Source: Ignavibacteriota bacterium
Lineage (GTDB): Bacteria > Bacteroidota > Ignavibacteria > UBA10030 > SZUA-254
Assembly: GCA_025358305.1 (NCBI GenBank)
Contig: JANYJZ010000003.1
Coordinates: 1 to 64,000, forward strand
DNA length: 64,000 nucleotides
Direction of reading: 5' to 3'
Part shown: in pieces, positions 52,233 through 60,673 of the stretch
Numbering within the stretch: the stretch's first letter is position 1
Layout of the letters: every line of letters begins with the position of its first letter
Position numbers and translations under genes: made by a program
The notes under the pieces: model-generated
Databases searched by the model: none
What the model was told of the DNA's origin: nothing
Seen by the model: only the letters and a program-made list of their open reading frames with translations

Positions 52233-53060
52233 GTGGAAGGCAAAGCGGATCTTCATACTCATACCACGTTTTCTGACGGGAGTCTTTCCCCCTACGAGCT
52301 TATAAAGAAAGCGAAGAGCGTGGGGATCGACGTCATCAGCATTACCGATCACGACAGTGTCAGCGGGATCGACGAAGCGGTGGCCATCGGCAAGGAATTC
52401 GACGTCGAGATCGTCGCGGGGATGGAGCTGAGCGCCTCGTACAAGAATACCGAGATCCACATTCTCGGGTACTTCATGGACTACCACAACAAGGCCCTCC
52501 AGGAGGCCTTGGCCGTCTTCCGCGAGAAGCGCATGCGCCGCGCCGAACGCATCGTCGACAAACTCAACCGCATGAACATCCCTCTCACGATCGAATCCGT
52601 CTTGGCAAGCGCGACCGGCGACTCGATCGGCAGACCCCACATTGCCACTGCGCTGGTGAACGAGGGTCACGCGCAGTCGTATTACCAGGCCTTCAACAAG
52701 TACATCGGCGACGGACGCCCGGCCTTCGAAAAGAAGCCGGAGTGCTCGCCGGAAGAGACGGTAAAGCTCATCGCCGACTCGGGCGGGCTCTCGTTCCTCG
52801 CCCATCCCGGCCGCACGGTGAGCGAAGAACTCTTGTTCCATCTCATCAGCGCCGGCCTCGACGGCATCGAGGTCGTCCATCCGAGCCACACGCCGGAGCA
52901 CATCCAATACTACCGCGGCATCGTCAACGAATACTGCCTGCTCGAAAGCGGCGGTTCTGATTTTCATGGGGGCATGAAAAACGACGAGCATCTCTTCGGA
53001 CGCGTCGGCATCCCGGTCTCGACCGTGGATGTCATGCGCCGCAGGCTCTTCTCCAATTAG
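52233..53060 (+). CDS. PHP-domain phosphoesterase (RnmAM/YciV-like)
   Basis: It starts at GTG 52233 after GGGAAG and has 275 residues. PHP metal motifs are in order: [11 protein letters not shown] (5-15), ITDHDSVSG (37-45), Glu66 in GMELS, SFLAHPG, and GGSDFHGG. This set and length match bacterial nucleoside 3',5'-bisphosphate phosphatase / 5'-3' exonuclease RnmAM proteins, acting in the cytoplasm on pAp or short RNA. The spacing to the CRP gene is 28 bases. Confidence 0.88.
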   Translation: MEGKADLHTHTTFSDGSLSPYELIKKAKSVGIDVISITDHDSVSGIDEAVAIGKEFDVEIVAGMELSASYKNTEIHILGYFMDYHNKALQEALAVFREKRMRRAERIVDKLNRMNIPLTIESVLASATGDSIGRPHIATALVNEGHAQSYYQAFNKYIGDGRPAFEKKPECSPEETVKLIADSGGLSFLAHPGRTVSEELLFHLISAGLDGIEVVHPSHTPEHIQYYRGIVNEYCLLESGGSDFHGGMKNDEHLFGRVGIPVSTVDVMRRRLFSN

Positions 53061-53098
53061 CGAGGTCTCTGTCCGTCCGTTCGTTCAGTAACGCACTC

Positions 53099-53575
53099 AT
53101 GGCGAATATCATCGAAGGAAATCTGGCCGCGGCACCATACCGTTTCGGCATTGTCGTCAGCCGCTTCAACGAATTCATCACGCGCCGCCTCCTTGAGGCG
53201 GCGCTCAACTGCCTGCGCCGCCACGGCGCGGCGGAATCCGCCATCGACGTCGTGTACTGCCCCGGCGCATTCGAGATCGCGGGCGTGGCCCAGGAACTCG
53301 CCGCCACGGACGCGTATGACGCGATCATCTGCTTCGGCTGCATCATCCGCGGCGAGACGCCGCATTTCGATCACGTCGCCAGTGCGGCCTCAAGCGGCAT
53401 CGCCCGCGTCGCGCTCGAGACGAAGACCCCGGTCGTGTTCGGCGTCCTGACGACGGAGAACCTCGAACAGGCGATCGACCGCGCGGGTGCGAAAGGCGGC
53501 AACAAAGGTTGGGAAGCGGCCATGACCGCGATCGAGATGGCCGATCTCCGGAAACAGCTCTCCAGTACGTCGTAA
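53099..53575 (+). CDS. ribH: 6,7-dimethyl-8-ribityllumazine synthase
   Basis: This is the penultimate enzyme of riboflavin synthesis. Its 158 residues include [49 protein letters not shown] and [19 protein letters not shown], with the catalytic His in HFDHV. No FMN riboswitch-like leader or other rib gene is adjacent. Confidence 0.96.
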   Translation: MANIIEGNLAAAPYRFGIVVSRFNEFITRRLLEAALNCLRRHGAAESAIDVVYCPGAFEIAGVAQELAATDAYDAIICFGCIIRGETPHFDHVASAASSGIARVALETKTPVVFGVLTTENLEQAIDRAGAKGGNKGWEAAMTAIEMADLRKQLSSTS

Positions 53576-53607
53576 CGTCAATCGTCATTTTCCGAGTGAG
53601 GTAGAGC

Positions 53608-55857
53608 GTGGTGCGTGCGTTCCTGCTGTGGTTGGCGGTGATGGTGGCGGTGTTCCAGGGTCACGCGGGTGTGGGTGAATGGAAGACGTTTACCGCGAAG
53701 CGTGAGGTCCGGGACGTCGTCCGGTCCGGCGACATGCTCTGGTCGGCCACGAGCGGCGGGTTGTTCGGCTACAACCTCTCGACGGGTACGTACGCGGAGT
53801 TCACGACCTCTGAAGGGCTCAAGACCATCGATCTCACCGCCGTCACGGTCGACGCCGAAGGATCCCTCTGGATCGGGGCCGCAAACGGCGTCCTCCACAA
53901 GTATTCCCCCGCAAGCGGCGAGTGGCGGTACGTCATGGATATCGCCATCCTCGGCAACCCTCAAAAGCGCATCAACGCTCTGCGCACTGCAGGCGACACC
54001 CTGTTCATTCTTTCCGACGTCGGATTGTCGCTCTACTCCATCTCCCGCGAGGAGTTCGGCGGCACCTTCGAACGGTTCGGCACCGACCCGAAACTCCTCA
54101 CCGGCGGCGTCACGGCGATGTCGGTCTTCGAGGGATCGATGTGGGTGGGGACGCGCGCCGGGCTGGCATCGACCCCGGTCACCAACTCGAACCCCGCCTC
54201 GCCGGATTCCTGGACGGTCTATACGACCGCGGACGCGTTGCCGCTTGCGAGCGTTACCGGCCTTGCCGCGCAGAGCGGGAGCCTCTATATCTCCTCCAAC
54301 ACGGGCATCGCCGTGGAATCCGGAGGGGCCTTCACGACGCTCGCGCAAGCGGGCGGCCTGTTTGTCGTGGACCTCTTCGCCGATTCGTCTTCCCTCACAT
54401 TCGCCACGCCGACGCAGCTCCTCTGGCTGCCGCTCCCGGTCCAGTCGGGCGACGGCGCAGCGGTCGTCTACGACCAGTTCCCCTCGTCGATCACGTGCAT
54501 GCGGGACCCGGGAACGCTTGGCACCCAAAAATCAGGCGTCGAACTCTTTACATCCGGAAGCTGGCGTTCGGTTGCGCCCCCCGGCCCGCCATCGAACAGG
54601 TTCATCAGCATCGCCGTGGACGCGCGCGGGTCCGTCTGGTCCGGCACGGGCTCCGCCAACGGCGAAGGTGCCATGAGCTATGACGGCACGCAGTGGAGGT
54701 CGTACACCGTGCAGCTCTATCCCGAGCTGGGGAGGAACGAGATCCAGAAGGTGAGCATCGGGGCGAACAATTCGAAGTGGCTCGGCAACTGGGGGAGCGG
54801 CGTCGCGCTCATCGACGACGCGGGAAATGTCCGCAGAGTGTTCAACACGACGAACGGGGTTCCCCCGTCCGTGCCGAACGACGTGAACTACGCGGTTGTC
54901 GGCGGAGTCGCGACCGACCGCAACGGCGTCGCGTGGATCTGCAACCGCACCGCGCCCGACAGCACTGCGGTGGTGCGCTTCCGTCCCGATTCGACGCTCG
55001 ACCATTCCCTCAAGCTGAAGATGCGCGACCCCGACATCGCCTTCACCGACGTCGTCATCGATTTCAACAATACGAAGTGGTTCGCGAACTTCTCACGGTT
55101 CGAAAACGCGAACCCGACGGGGCTGCTCTATTATAACGAGGGATTGCCCGTCTCCGGCTCCTCCGGCGGCTGGGGAAGGCTCACGACGGTCGACGGGCTG
55201 ACCACGAACGCCGTCTGGTCCCTCGCGGTGGACCGCCAGGGGGAGGTGTGGGTCGGTTCCGACCAGGGCGTCTCGATCCTCTTTGACCCGCTCTATCCGA
55301 AGCAGCGCATGGCTGCCTACCACCCCTTGCGCGACCAGGTCATCCAGGCGATCGCCGTCGACGCGCTCAACGACAAGTGGATCGCGACGAAGCAGGGCGT
55401 CTTCCTGCTCTCGCCCGATGGGACGTCGATCCTCGATCACTTCACCGTCGAATCCACCGACGGCAAGCTCCTCGATAACGACGTCGCGTCGATCGCGATC
55501 AACCACGAGACCGGCATGGTGTATTGCGGCACGGAGAAGGGGCTCTCCGCGCTGACGACCGCGGCGGTGAACCCCGTGCGGGATTTCGACAAACTCGCGC
55601 TTGCGCCGAACCCGTTCCTCCTCCCGTCGCAGACGCTCCTGACGATCGACGGACTCGTGGAGAACTCCACGGTGAAGGTGCTCACCATCGACGGGTCGCT
55701 CGTGAGGGAGATCAAATCGCCCGGCGGACGCGTCGGGTTCTGGGACGGCCGTGACGCGAAGGGCAATCTCGCGTCGACGGGCGTCTATCTCATCGTCGCC
55801 TTCTCGGAGGACGGCTCGAAGGTCGTCACGGGAAAGCTCGCCGTCGTGCGGAGGTAG
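53608..55857 (+). CDS. PorZ-like double beta-propeller protein of the T9SS attachment complex
   Basis: It starts at GTG 53608 with a signal peptide (RAFLLWLAVMVAVFQGHAG) and has 749 residues. The N-terminus GEWKTFTAKREVRDVVRSGDMLWSATSGGLFGYN matches the start of PorZ-type proteins, and about ten two-component-regulator-propeller blades follow (LWIGAANGVL, VWVGSDQGVSIL, KWIATKQGVFLL), forming two propellers. The C-terminal ~85 residues are a FlgD/T9SS-like domain (KLALAPNPFLLPSQTL...STGVYLIV) rather than the NYPNPFNP type. In Porphyromonas PorZ joins PorU, PorQ and PorV at the cell surface; here assignment rests on architecture and length. Confidence 0.82.
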   Translation: MVRAFLLWLAVMVAVFQGHAGVGEWKTFTAKREVRDVVRSGDMLWSATSGGLFGYNLSTGTYAEFTTSEGLKTIDLTAVTVDAEGSLWIGAANGVLHKYSPASGEWRYVMDIAILGNPQKRINALRTAGDTLFILSDVGLSLYSISREEFGGTFERFGTDPKLLTGGVTAMSVFEGSMWVGTRAGLASTPVTNSNPASPDSWTVYTTADALPLASVTGLAAQSGSLYISSNTGIAVESGGAFTTLAQAGGLFVVDLFADSSSLTFATPTQLLWLPLPVQSGDGAAVVYDQFPSSITCMRDPGTLGTQKSGVELFTSGSWRSVAPPGPPSNRFISIAVDARGSVWSGTGSANGEGAMSYDGTQWRSYTVQLYPELGRNEIQKVSIGANNSKWLGNWGSGVALIDDAGNVRRVFNTTNGVPPSVPNDVNYAVVGGVATDRNGVAWICNRTAPDSTAVVRFRPDSTLDHSLKLKMRDPDIAFTDVVIDFNNTKWFANFSRFENANPTGLLYYNEGLPVSGSSGGWGRLTTVDGLTTNAVWSLAVDRQGEVWVGSDQGVSILFDPLYPKQRMAAYHPLRDQVIQAIAVDALNDKWIATKQGVFLLSPDGTSILDHFTVESTDGKLLDNDVASIAINHETGMVYCGTEKGLSALTTAAVNPVRDFDKLALAPNPFLLPSQTLLTIDGLVENSTVKVLTIDGSLVREIKSPGGRVGFWDGRDAKGNLASTGVYLIVAFSEDGSKVVTGKLAVVRR

Positions 55858-55885
55858 CGCGTTTCTGCCCGGGCGGCCCGGACAT

Positions 55886-55917
55886 TTGTGTACAACGGGG
55901 GAGAATTCATAATTCTC
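55886..55917 (+). promoter_or_regulatory. Weak promoter with a palindrome over the -10 (possible operator)
   Basis: TTGTGT (55886), 16-base spacer, CATAAT (55908). The perfect dyad GAGAATT-CAT-AATTCTC (55901-55917) is centred on the -10, a position suiting repression or self-control of the PUR-domain gene. It lacks a U-tract, so it is not a good terminator for the upstream gene. Confidence 0.4.
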
Positions 55918-55949
55918 AGATGTTTCACCAACACCAGGAAGCATTGCCC

Positions 55950-56225
55950 ATGGAACATGTTGATACGATCAATGAGAACGTCTTCTCGAAACGCGTCCGT
56001 GCGGGAAAGCGAACGTACTTCTTCGACGTGAAAGCGACCAAATCCGTCAAGGACTACTACATCATCATCACCGAAAGCAGGCGCATGAGCGAAGAGAAGT
56101 ATGAAAAGCACAAGCTGTTCCTCTACAAGGAGGATTTCGGAAAGTTCGCCGAGGCGCTCACGGAGACCGTGGGCCACGTCGAGCGGGAACTCCTCACGAC
56201 CCTCGAAAAGCCGGTTGAGGCATAG
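55950..56225 (+). CDS. PUR-domain nucleic-acid-binding protein (DUF3276)
   Basis: ATG 55950 is chosen because AGGAAG lies eight bases before it; an earlier ATG at 55920 has no such site. The 91-residue product is a single PUR repeat: NENVFSKRVRAGKRTYFFDVKAT, then DYYIIITESRR and KHKLFLYKEDFGKFAEAL. The fold binds single-stranded DNA or RNA as a dimer, and the family is typical of Bacteroidota and spirochaetes. In Borrelia the homologue BpuR controls its own expression. Function in this lineage is unknown. Confidence 0.87.
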   Translation: MEHVDTINENVFSKRVRAGKRTYFFDVKATKSVKDYYIIITESRRMSEEKYEKHKLFLYKEDFGKFAEALTETVGHVERELLTTLEKPVEA

Positions 56226-56273
56226 GAGCCCGCATCCGGCGCTCTCGCCGGACGCATGTGACCGGAGGTCCCC

Positions 56274-56942
56274 GTGACCGGTGCGCTTCCCGTCACTGCC
56301 GTCATCGTTCATTACAAGACGCCCGACCTCCTGTGCAGAGCGGTATCGTCCCTGCGAGTGTTCTATCCGGAGCTTCCGCTCCTCCTCATCGACAACGGTT
56401 CGGACGACGAGAGCCGTTCGGTGATCGCCCAACTCACCGGTGGCGGCCGGCCGGCCGACCGCGTGATCTTCAATGCCGCCAATCTCCATCACGGCCCGGG
56501 CATGGACCAGGCCGCACGGGAGGCGGCCACACCGTACATCCTCTATCTTGACTCCGACTGCGAGGTTCTTCGCGGAGGCTTCGTTGAAGAGATGCTCGCG
56601 CGGCTCGAGGAGAGCCCCGGGAACTACGCCGCCGGCGAGCGCGTCTTCATGGACCGACGCGGCTTCGACGTCCCCATGTCGACCCCCGACGCCCTAGCGT
56701 ACATCCGCCCTGTCTGCATGCTTCTCCGGCGCGAACTCTACCACACGCTCCCGAAATTCCAGCTCCACGGGACCCCGTGCCTCGACAATATGGCGGAAGC
56801 CGCCCGGCGCGGGTACGGGCTCATCTCCTACCCTGCGTTCACGTACGTCTCGCACGCGGGCCGCGGTACCGCGGGGCGCCACGGCTACGGCCTCGGGCTC
56901 CGGGGGAAGCTCAACCACATCCTCCATAAAATCGGACTCTAA
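56274..56942 (+). CDS. GT2-family glycosyltransferase
   Basis: It starts at GTG 56274 after GGAGG and has 222 residues. The GT-A fold is shown by TAVIVHYKTPDLLCRAV (N-terminal nucleotide-binding strand), LLIDNGSDDES, and the metal site LYLDSDCEV. It is short; after ~165 comes an acceptor segment (GTPCLDNMAEAARRGYGL) with no membrane helix, so it is probably peripheral. Sugar and acceptor cannot be assigned. It is not in a visible polysaccharide cluster. Confidence 0.86.
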   Translation: MTGALPVTAVIVHYKTPDLLCRAVSSLRVFYPELPLLLIDNGSDDESRSVIAQLTGGGRPADRVIFNAANLHHGPGMDQAAREAATPYILYLDSDCEVLRGGFVEEMLARLEESPGNYAAGERVFMDRRGFDVPMSTPDALAYIRPVCMLLRRELYHTLPKFQLHGTPCLDNMAEAARRGYGLISYPAFTYVSHAGRGTAGRHGYGLGLRGKLNHILHKIGL

Positions 56943-56973
56943 CCTCCTGCAGGAGGCGGCTCGGGCGTCACCC

Positions 56974-57002
56974 TTGACTCTCGGACGATATTTTTCTATA
57001 TT
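56974..57002 (+). promoter_or_regulatory. Sigma70-like promoter of the yceD-rpmF-plsX-fab cluster
   Basis: TTGACT, 17-base spacer, TATATT, the same hexamers as the CRP-gene promoter. Start near 57009, leader ~55 nt. A 14-bp palindrome (CCTCCTGCAGGAGG, 56943-56956) lies before it, right after the glycosyltransferase stop. No FapR-like operator was recognised. Confidence 0.8.
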
Positions 57003-57063
57003 AAATCCGCATTTCTGCGGAAAAAGCCCTTTTCTTTGAGAAATTAGCCGGTTTTTTGAACTT

Positions 57064-57588
57064 ATGAATGCGAAAAAGCGTCCAGACGGGATAAAAATTC
57101 GGATTTCAGGACTGTCGAACGGGTTGCACGACTATCACTTTTCCGCTGAGCCGTCAGAAATAGGGCTCGAACCGAATTTTGCAACGCCTGTCGAGATCGA
57201 CGTCGTCCTCGACAAATCGACGCGGCAGGTCTACCTGAAAGCGTCGCTGTCGACATCGGGGAAGTTCATTTGCGACCGCTGCACCGACGAGTTTGAACTC
57301 GCGCTCGCAACGAAATACAACGTCTTCTATCTCTACGACGAAGGATCGGCCGGGAGTATCCCCCCGGAAGAGGTGCAGGTCATCACGCCGGACACCGTCC
57401 ACCTCGAGCTGTCCGAGGACGTCCGGCAGTTCGTCTTGCTCTCGGTCCCGCTGAAGCTCCTCTGCCGTGAAGAGTGCAAAGGCCTCTGCCCGCGTTGCGG
57501 CGCCAATTGGAACACGGCCCACTGCAACTGCAAGCAGGATGCGAGCGATTCGCCCTGGCAAAGTCTTGAAAAATTATTGAAAAACTGA
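57064..57588 (+). CDS. yceD: YceD/DUF177 family protein
   Basis: This 174-residue protein is linked to 23S rRNA/large-subunit assembly in other bacteria and almost always precedes rpmF. It has a CDRCTDEF motif near 74-81, the ECKGLCPRCGANWN zinc-ribbon-like end, and HCNC, so four to six cysteines may bind zinc. It is the first gene of the lipid cluster and directly upstream of rpmF, with a good promoter. Confidence 0.9.
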   Translation: MNAKKRPDGIKIRISGLSNGLHDYHFSAEPSEIGLEPNFATPVEIDVVLDKSTRQVYLKASLSTSGKFICDRCTDEFELALATKYNVFYLYDEGSAGSIPPEEVQVITPDTVHLELSEDVRQFVLLSVPLKLLCREECKGLCPRCGANWNTAHCNCKQDASDSPWQSLEKLLKN

Positions 57589-57609
57589 TCACACAAAGGA
57601 ACACGATTC

Positions 57610-57792
57610 ATGCCTAATCCAAAACGCCGAAATTCCAAATCCCGTGGTCGGAAGCGCCGGACCCACTACAAAGCGGCTGCGCCCTCGATCGCCGAATGTC
57701 CGAACTGTCACGAGCAGAAACTCCTGCACCGTGCATGCCCGAACTGCGGCTACTACCACGGACGCTCCATCATCATCCCCAAAGAGTCGTAA
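57610..57792 (+). CDS. rpmF: 50S ribosomal protein L32
   Basis: It has 60 residues, begins MPNPKRRNSKSRGRKRRTHYK and holds a zinc ribbon CPNC...CPNC (Cys30, Cys33, Cys43, Cys46), so it is the zinc-binding (C+) form. Position between yceD and plsX is conserved across bacteria. Confidence 0.97.
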   Translation: MPNPKRRNSKSRGRKRRTHYKAAAPSIAECPNCHEQKLLHRACPNCGYYHGRSIIIPKES

Positions 57793-57849
57793 GCACGCCG
57801 TTCGGCATACCCGCCTTCAGAAGTCGGCCCGCTGGATCATGTCGTTGAC

Positions 57850-58881
57850 GTGACACACAGTACCCTTTTGGACACCGAACACCGGAACATACGTATTGCC
57901 GTCGACGCCATGGGCGGAGACTTCGCCCCGACCAATGTTGTGGCCGGCGCGCTTGAGGCACTGCGTGAAACGGACAACCGCTTTGAGGTGGTGTTCGTTG
58001 GTCCCGAAGAGTTGCTGCGCCGGGAACTCCCATCGACGTCGTCCGGGGACGCCTACAGCATCGTCCACGCTTCCCAGACCATCGACATGCACGACGGCGC
58101 CACCGCCGCACTCAAGCAGAAGAAAGACTCCTCCATTGCCGTCGGCATCACCCTCCACCGCGAGGGGAAGGCCGATGCGTTCGTCAGCGCCGGCAACACC
58201 GGCGCGGTCATGTCCGCGTCAACCCTCATTCTCGGCAGGATCGAAGGCGTGAGCCGACCGACCATCGGGGCGTTCTTTCCCACGGTAGAGGGCGCCTGCC
58301 TCATCGTCGACGCGGGAGCGAACGTCGACTGCCGCCCCCGCCACCTCTACGAGTTCGGCATGATGGGGAGCATCTACGTTCAGGAGATGTTCGGCATCGA
58401 CCGCCCTGCGGTCGGGCTGCTGAATATCGGCGAAGAGGATTCCAAGGGGAACGACGCGGCGAAAGAGGCCTTCGCGCTCCTCAAGGCGAGCAAGTTGAAT
58501 TTTATCGGGAACATCGAAGGGCGCGACATCCTTCCGGGAAAGGCGAACGTCGTCGTCTGCGACGGGTTCGTCGGGAACGTCATCCTGAAGTTCGGCGAGA
58601 GTGTCCCCTCGTTCCTGAAGACCCGGCTCAAGGCGCACACGGGCGGGGGGATCCTGACGAAGCTCGCGGCGCTCATGATGCGGAAGACCTTGCGCTCCGC
58701 GCTGAAAAGTCTGGATTATGAAGAACACGGAGGCGTCCCGGTACTCGGCGTCAACGGGGTATCCATTATCGGGCACGGCAAGTCAACGCCCAAGGCATTC
58801 AAGAATATGATCCTCAAAGCGGAAGAGATGGCAAAGAAGAATATCAACCGTCGCATCCAGGAAGCGCTGGCCGTCCAATGA
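57850..58881 (+). CDS. plsX: Phosphate acyltransferase PlsX
   Basis: It makes acyl-phosphate from acyl-ACP, the first step toward phosphatidic acid. GTG 57850 gives 343 residues with the N-terminal IRIAVDAMGGDFAPTNVV, SAGNTGAVMSAS and DGFVGNVILKFGE signatures. The ~13-residue leader before IRIAVDAMGG is slightly longer than usual. Its TGA overlaps fabH's ATG by four bases. Confidence 0.96.
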   Translation: MTHSTLLDTEHRNIRIAVDAMGGDFAPTNVVAGALEALRETDNRFEVVFVGPEELLRRELPSTSSGDAYSIVHASQTIDMHDGATAALKQKKDSSIAVGITLHREGKADAFVSAGNTGAVMSASTLILGRIEGVSRPTIGAFFPTVEGACLIVDAGANVDCRPRHLYEFGMMGSIYVQEMFGIDRPAVGLLNIGEEDSKGNDAAKEAFALLKASKLNFIGNIEGRDILPGKANVVVCDGFVGNVILKFGESVPSFLKTRLKAHTGGGILTKLAALMMRKTLRSALKSLDYEEHGGVPVLGVNGVSIIGHGKSTPKAFKNMILKAEEMAKKNINRRIQEALAVQ

Positions 58882-59900
58882 GCGCAGCCCGCGAACTGAA
58901 ACGCGCCGCGATCACCGCGGTCGGTCATTTTCTTCCTGAGAAGATCATGACGAACCTCGATCTCGAAAAGCTCGTGGACACGAGCGACGAATGGATCCGC
59001 TCGCGCACCGGCATTCGGGAACGGCGCGTGCTTGAGCACGGCGCCACCTCCGATCTCTGCACCGGCGCGGTGAAGATGCTCATGGAGAACCGCGGCATCG
59101 GACCCGAGGAGATCGAAGTGATCATCGTCGCGACGGTCACGCCCGACATGTTCTTCCCCTCGACGGCGTGCGTCGTTCAGGAGAAGCTCGGTGCGAAACA
59201 TGCGTGGGGCTTCGACGTCTCGGCGGCGTGCTCGGGGTTCCTCTATTCACTCGTCCTCGGCGCGCAGCTCATTGAAACGGGCGCCTACAAGAAGGTGGTC
59301 GTCGTCGGTGCGGACAAGATGTCGTCCATCCTCGACTATACCGACCGCAATACCTGCATCCTGTTCGGCGACGGGGGGGCAGCGGTGCTCCTCGAACCGA
59401 CCGACGACCCATCGCTCGGCGTCATCGATCACCGCCTCTATAGCGACGGCTCGGGCGGCCAGTTCCTCTACATGAAGGGGGGAGGAAGCCTCCAGCCCCC
59501 GACGCACGAGTCGATCGACAGGGGCGAGCACAAGCTCATCCAGGACGGCAAGGCGGTCTTCAAGGTCGCCGTTTACGGCATGGCGGAGGTCTCGGCCGAG
59601 ATCATGGAGCGCAACCACCTCACCGGCGCGGACGTCGACTATCTCGTGCCGCACCAGGCGAACCTGCGGATCATCGACGCCTGCCGCGAACGGATGGGAC
59701 TCGATCCCGCGAAGGTCATGATCAACATTGAAAAGTACGGCAACACCACCGCCGCGACGATCCCCTTGTGTCTTTCCGAGTGGTGGCACGCCGGCAAGCT
59801 CGACCGAGGCAACACGCTTGTCCTCTCGAGCTTCGGCGCGGGATATACCTGGGGCGCGATCTTGTTGAAGTGGTCGATTCCACGTAAAGTGACAGCGTAG
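58878..59900 (+). CDS. fabH: 3-oxoacyl-ACP synthase III (KAS III)
   Basis: It starts fatty-acid synthesis by condensing acetyl-CoA with malonyl-ACP. The 340 residues hold the catalytic triad Cys118 (SAACSGF), His259 (VPHQAN) and Asn289 (YGNTT). The N-terminus has about nine extra residues before AITAVGHFLP. It is coupled to plsX and followed by a lipoprotein gene that is not usual in this cluster. Confidence 0.96.
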   Translation: MSAARELKRAAITAVGHFLPEKIMTNLDLEKLVDTSDEWIRSRTGIRERRVLEHGATSDLCTGAVKMLMENRGIGPEEIEVIIVATVTPDMFFPSTACVVQEKLGAKHAWGFDVSAACSGFLYSLVLGAQLIETGAYKKVVVVGADKMSSILDYTDRNTCILFGDGGAAVLLEPTDDPSLGVIDHRLYSDGSGGQFLYMKGGGSLQPPTHESIDRGEHKLIQDGKAVFKVAVYGMAEVSAEIMERNHLTGADVDYLVPHQANLRIIDACRERMGLDPAKVMINIEKYGNTTAATIPLCLSEWWHAGKLDRGNTLVLSSFGAGYTWGAILLKWSIPRKVTA

Positions 59901-59932
59901 GTCCTGCATTGATCGCAGGGAAAGGAGGGCAT

Positions 59933-60673
59933 ATGAAACACCGCATGCTCCTGTTGGTCGTGTTCACCATCGTGGGGATCTCGTGCGATCCTCTCAACCC
60001 GATCGGGTTCACGGTGAATGAGGATTACTTCCCGCTCTCTGCGGGCGATATGTGGGAATATAGCTCCCACGTGGTCGGCGAGGGTGTCGATACGACACTC
60101 CCGATGACGGTCCTGCTCGGCAGCCCCTTCACGTTCGACGGCGTCTCGTGGTACGGCGCGAACGATTTCTGCGTGGCAAAAACGACATCGTCGGCGCTGC
60201 CCCTCTTTTGCGCATCATGGGCCGTCAGCAAGAACCAGGTCCTCTTCACGGTGAATGGCCCGGGACCCGTGCGGCTTGAGCACCAGGTGCTTCTCGATTT
60301 TCCCCTCTGGTTTGGAAAATCGTGGCTCACCAAGCCGTCGGTGGACACGAGCTACGTCGTGGCAGGCGGCGACTTCATCGTGATGAAGAGCCTGAGCCGC
60401 CGAACATACTGGGGACGCTCGACCGTTCTGGCTACGGCCGGATTGTTTCTCTCGTGCCTCGAGGTGACCGATACAACGTACGATAGGTACGAGTATCATC
60501 CTTCCGCCGGCGGTCCGGGGACCGTGTACACATCGTCGACGCGGACCACGGAATGGTACGCAAAGGATGTCGGCCTGGTAAAACAGATTCTTGAATGGTA
60601 CCCGACTCCCGGTTTGACTCCAGGGAGAACAGAAACTCGTCTCTTGACGAAGTACAGCTTGAAAGGTTTATGA
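59933..60673 (+). CDS. Putative lipoprotein inserted in the fab cluster
   Basis: ATG 59933 follows a strong AAAGGAGGG. The signal RMLLLVVFTIVGISC gives Cys18 as possible lipid site. The 229 mature residues are beta-rich, starting DPLNPIGFTVNEDYFPLSAGDMWEYSS, a pattern seen in secreted proteins of related bacteria, with no catalytic motif recognised. Its TGA overlaps the ATG of fabD by four bases, so it is expressed with the fatty-acid genes. Why an envelope lipoprotein sits here is unclear. Confidence 0.72.
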   Translation: MKHRMLLLVVFTIVGISCDPLNPIGFTVNEDYFPLSAGDMWEYSSHVVGEGVDTTLPMTVLLGSPFTFDGVSWYGANDFCVAKTTSSALPLFCASWAVSKNQVLFTVNGPGPVRLEHQVLLDFPLWFGKSWLTKPSVDTSYVVAGGDFIVMKSLSRRTYWGRSTVLATAGLFLSCLEVTDTTYDRYEYHPSAGGPGTVYTSSTRTTEWYAKDVGLVKQILEWYPTPGLTPGRTETRLLTKYSLKGL

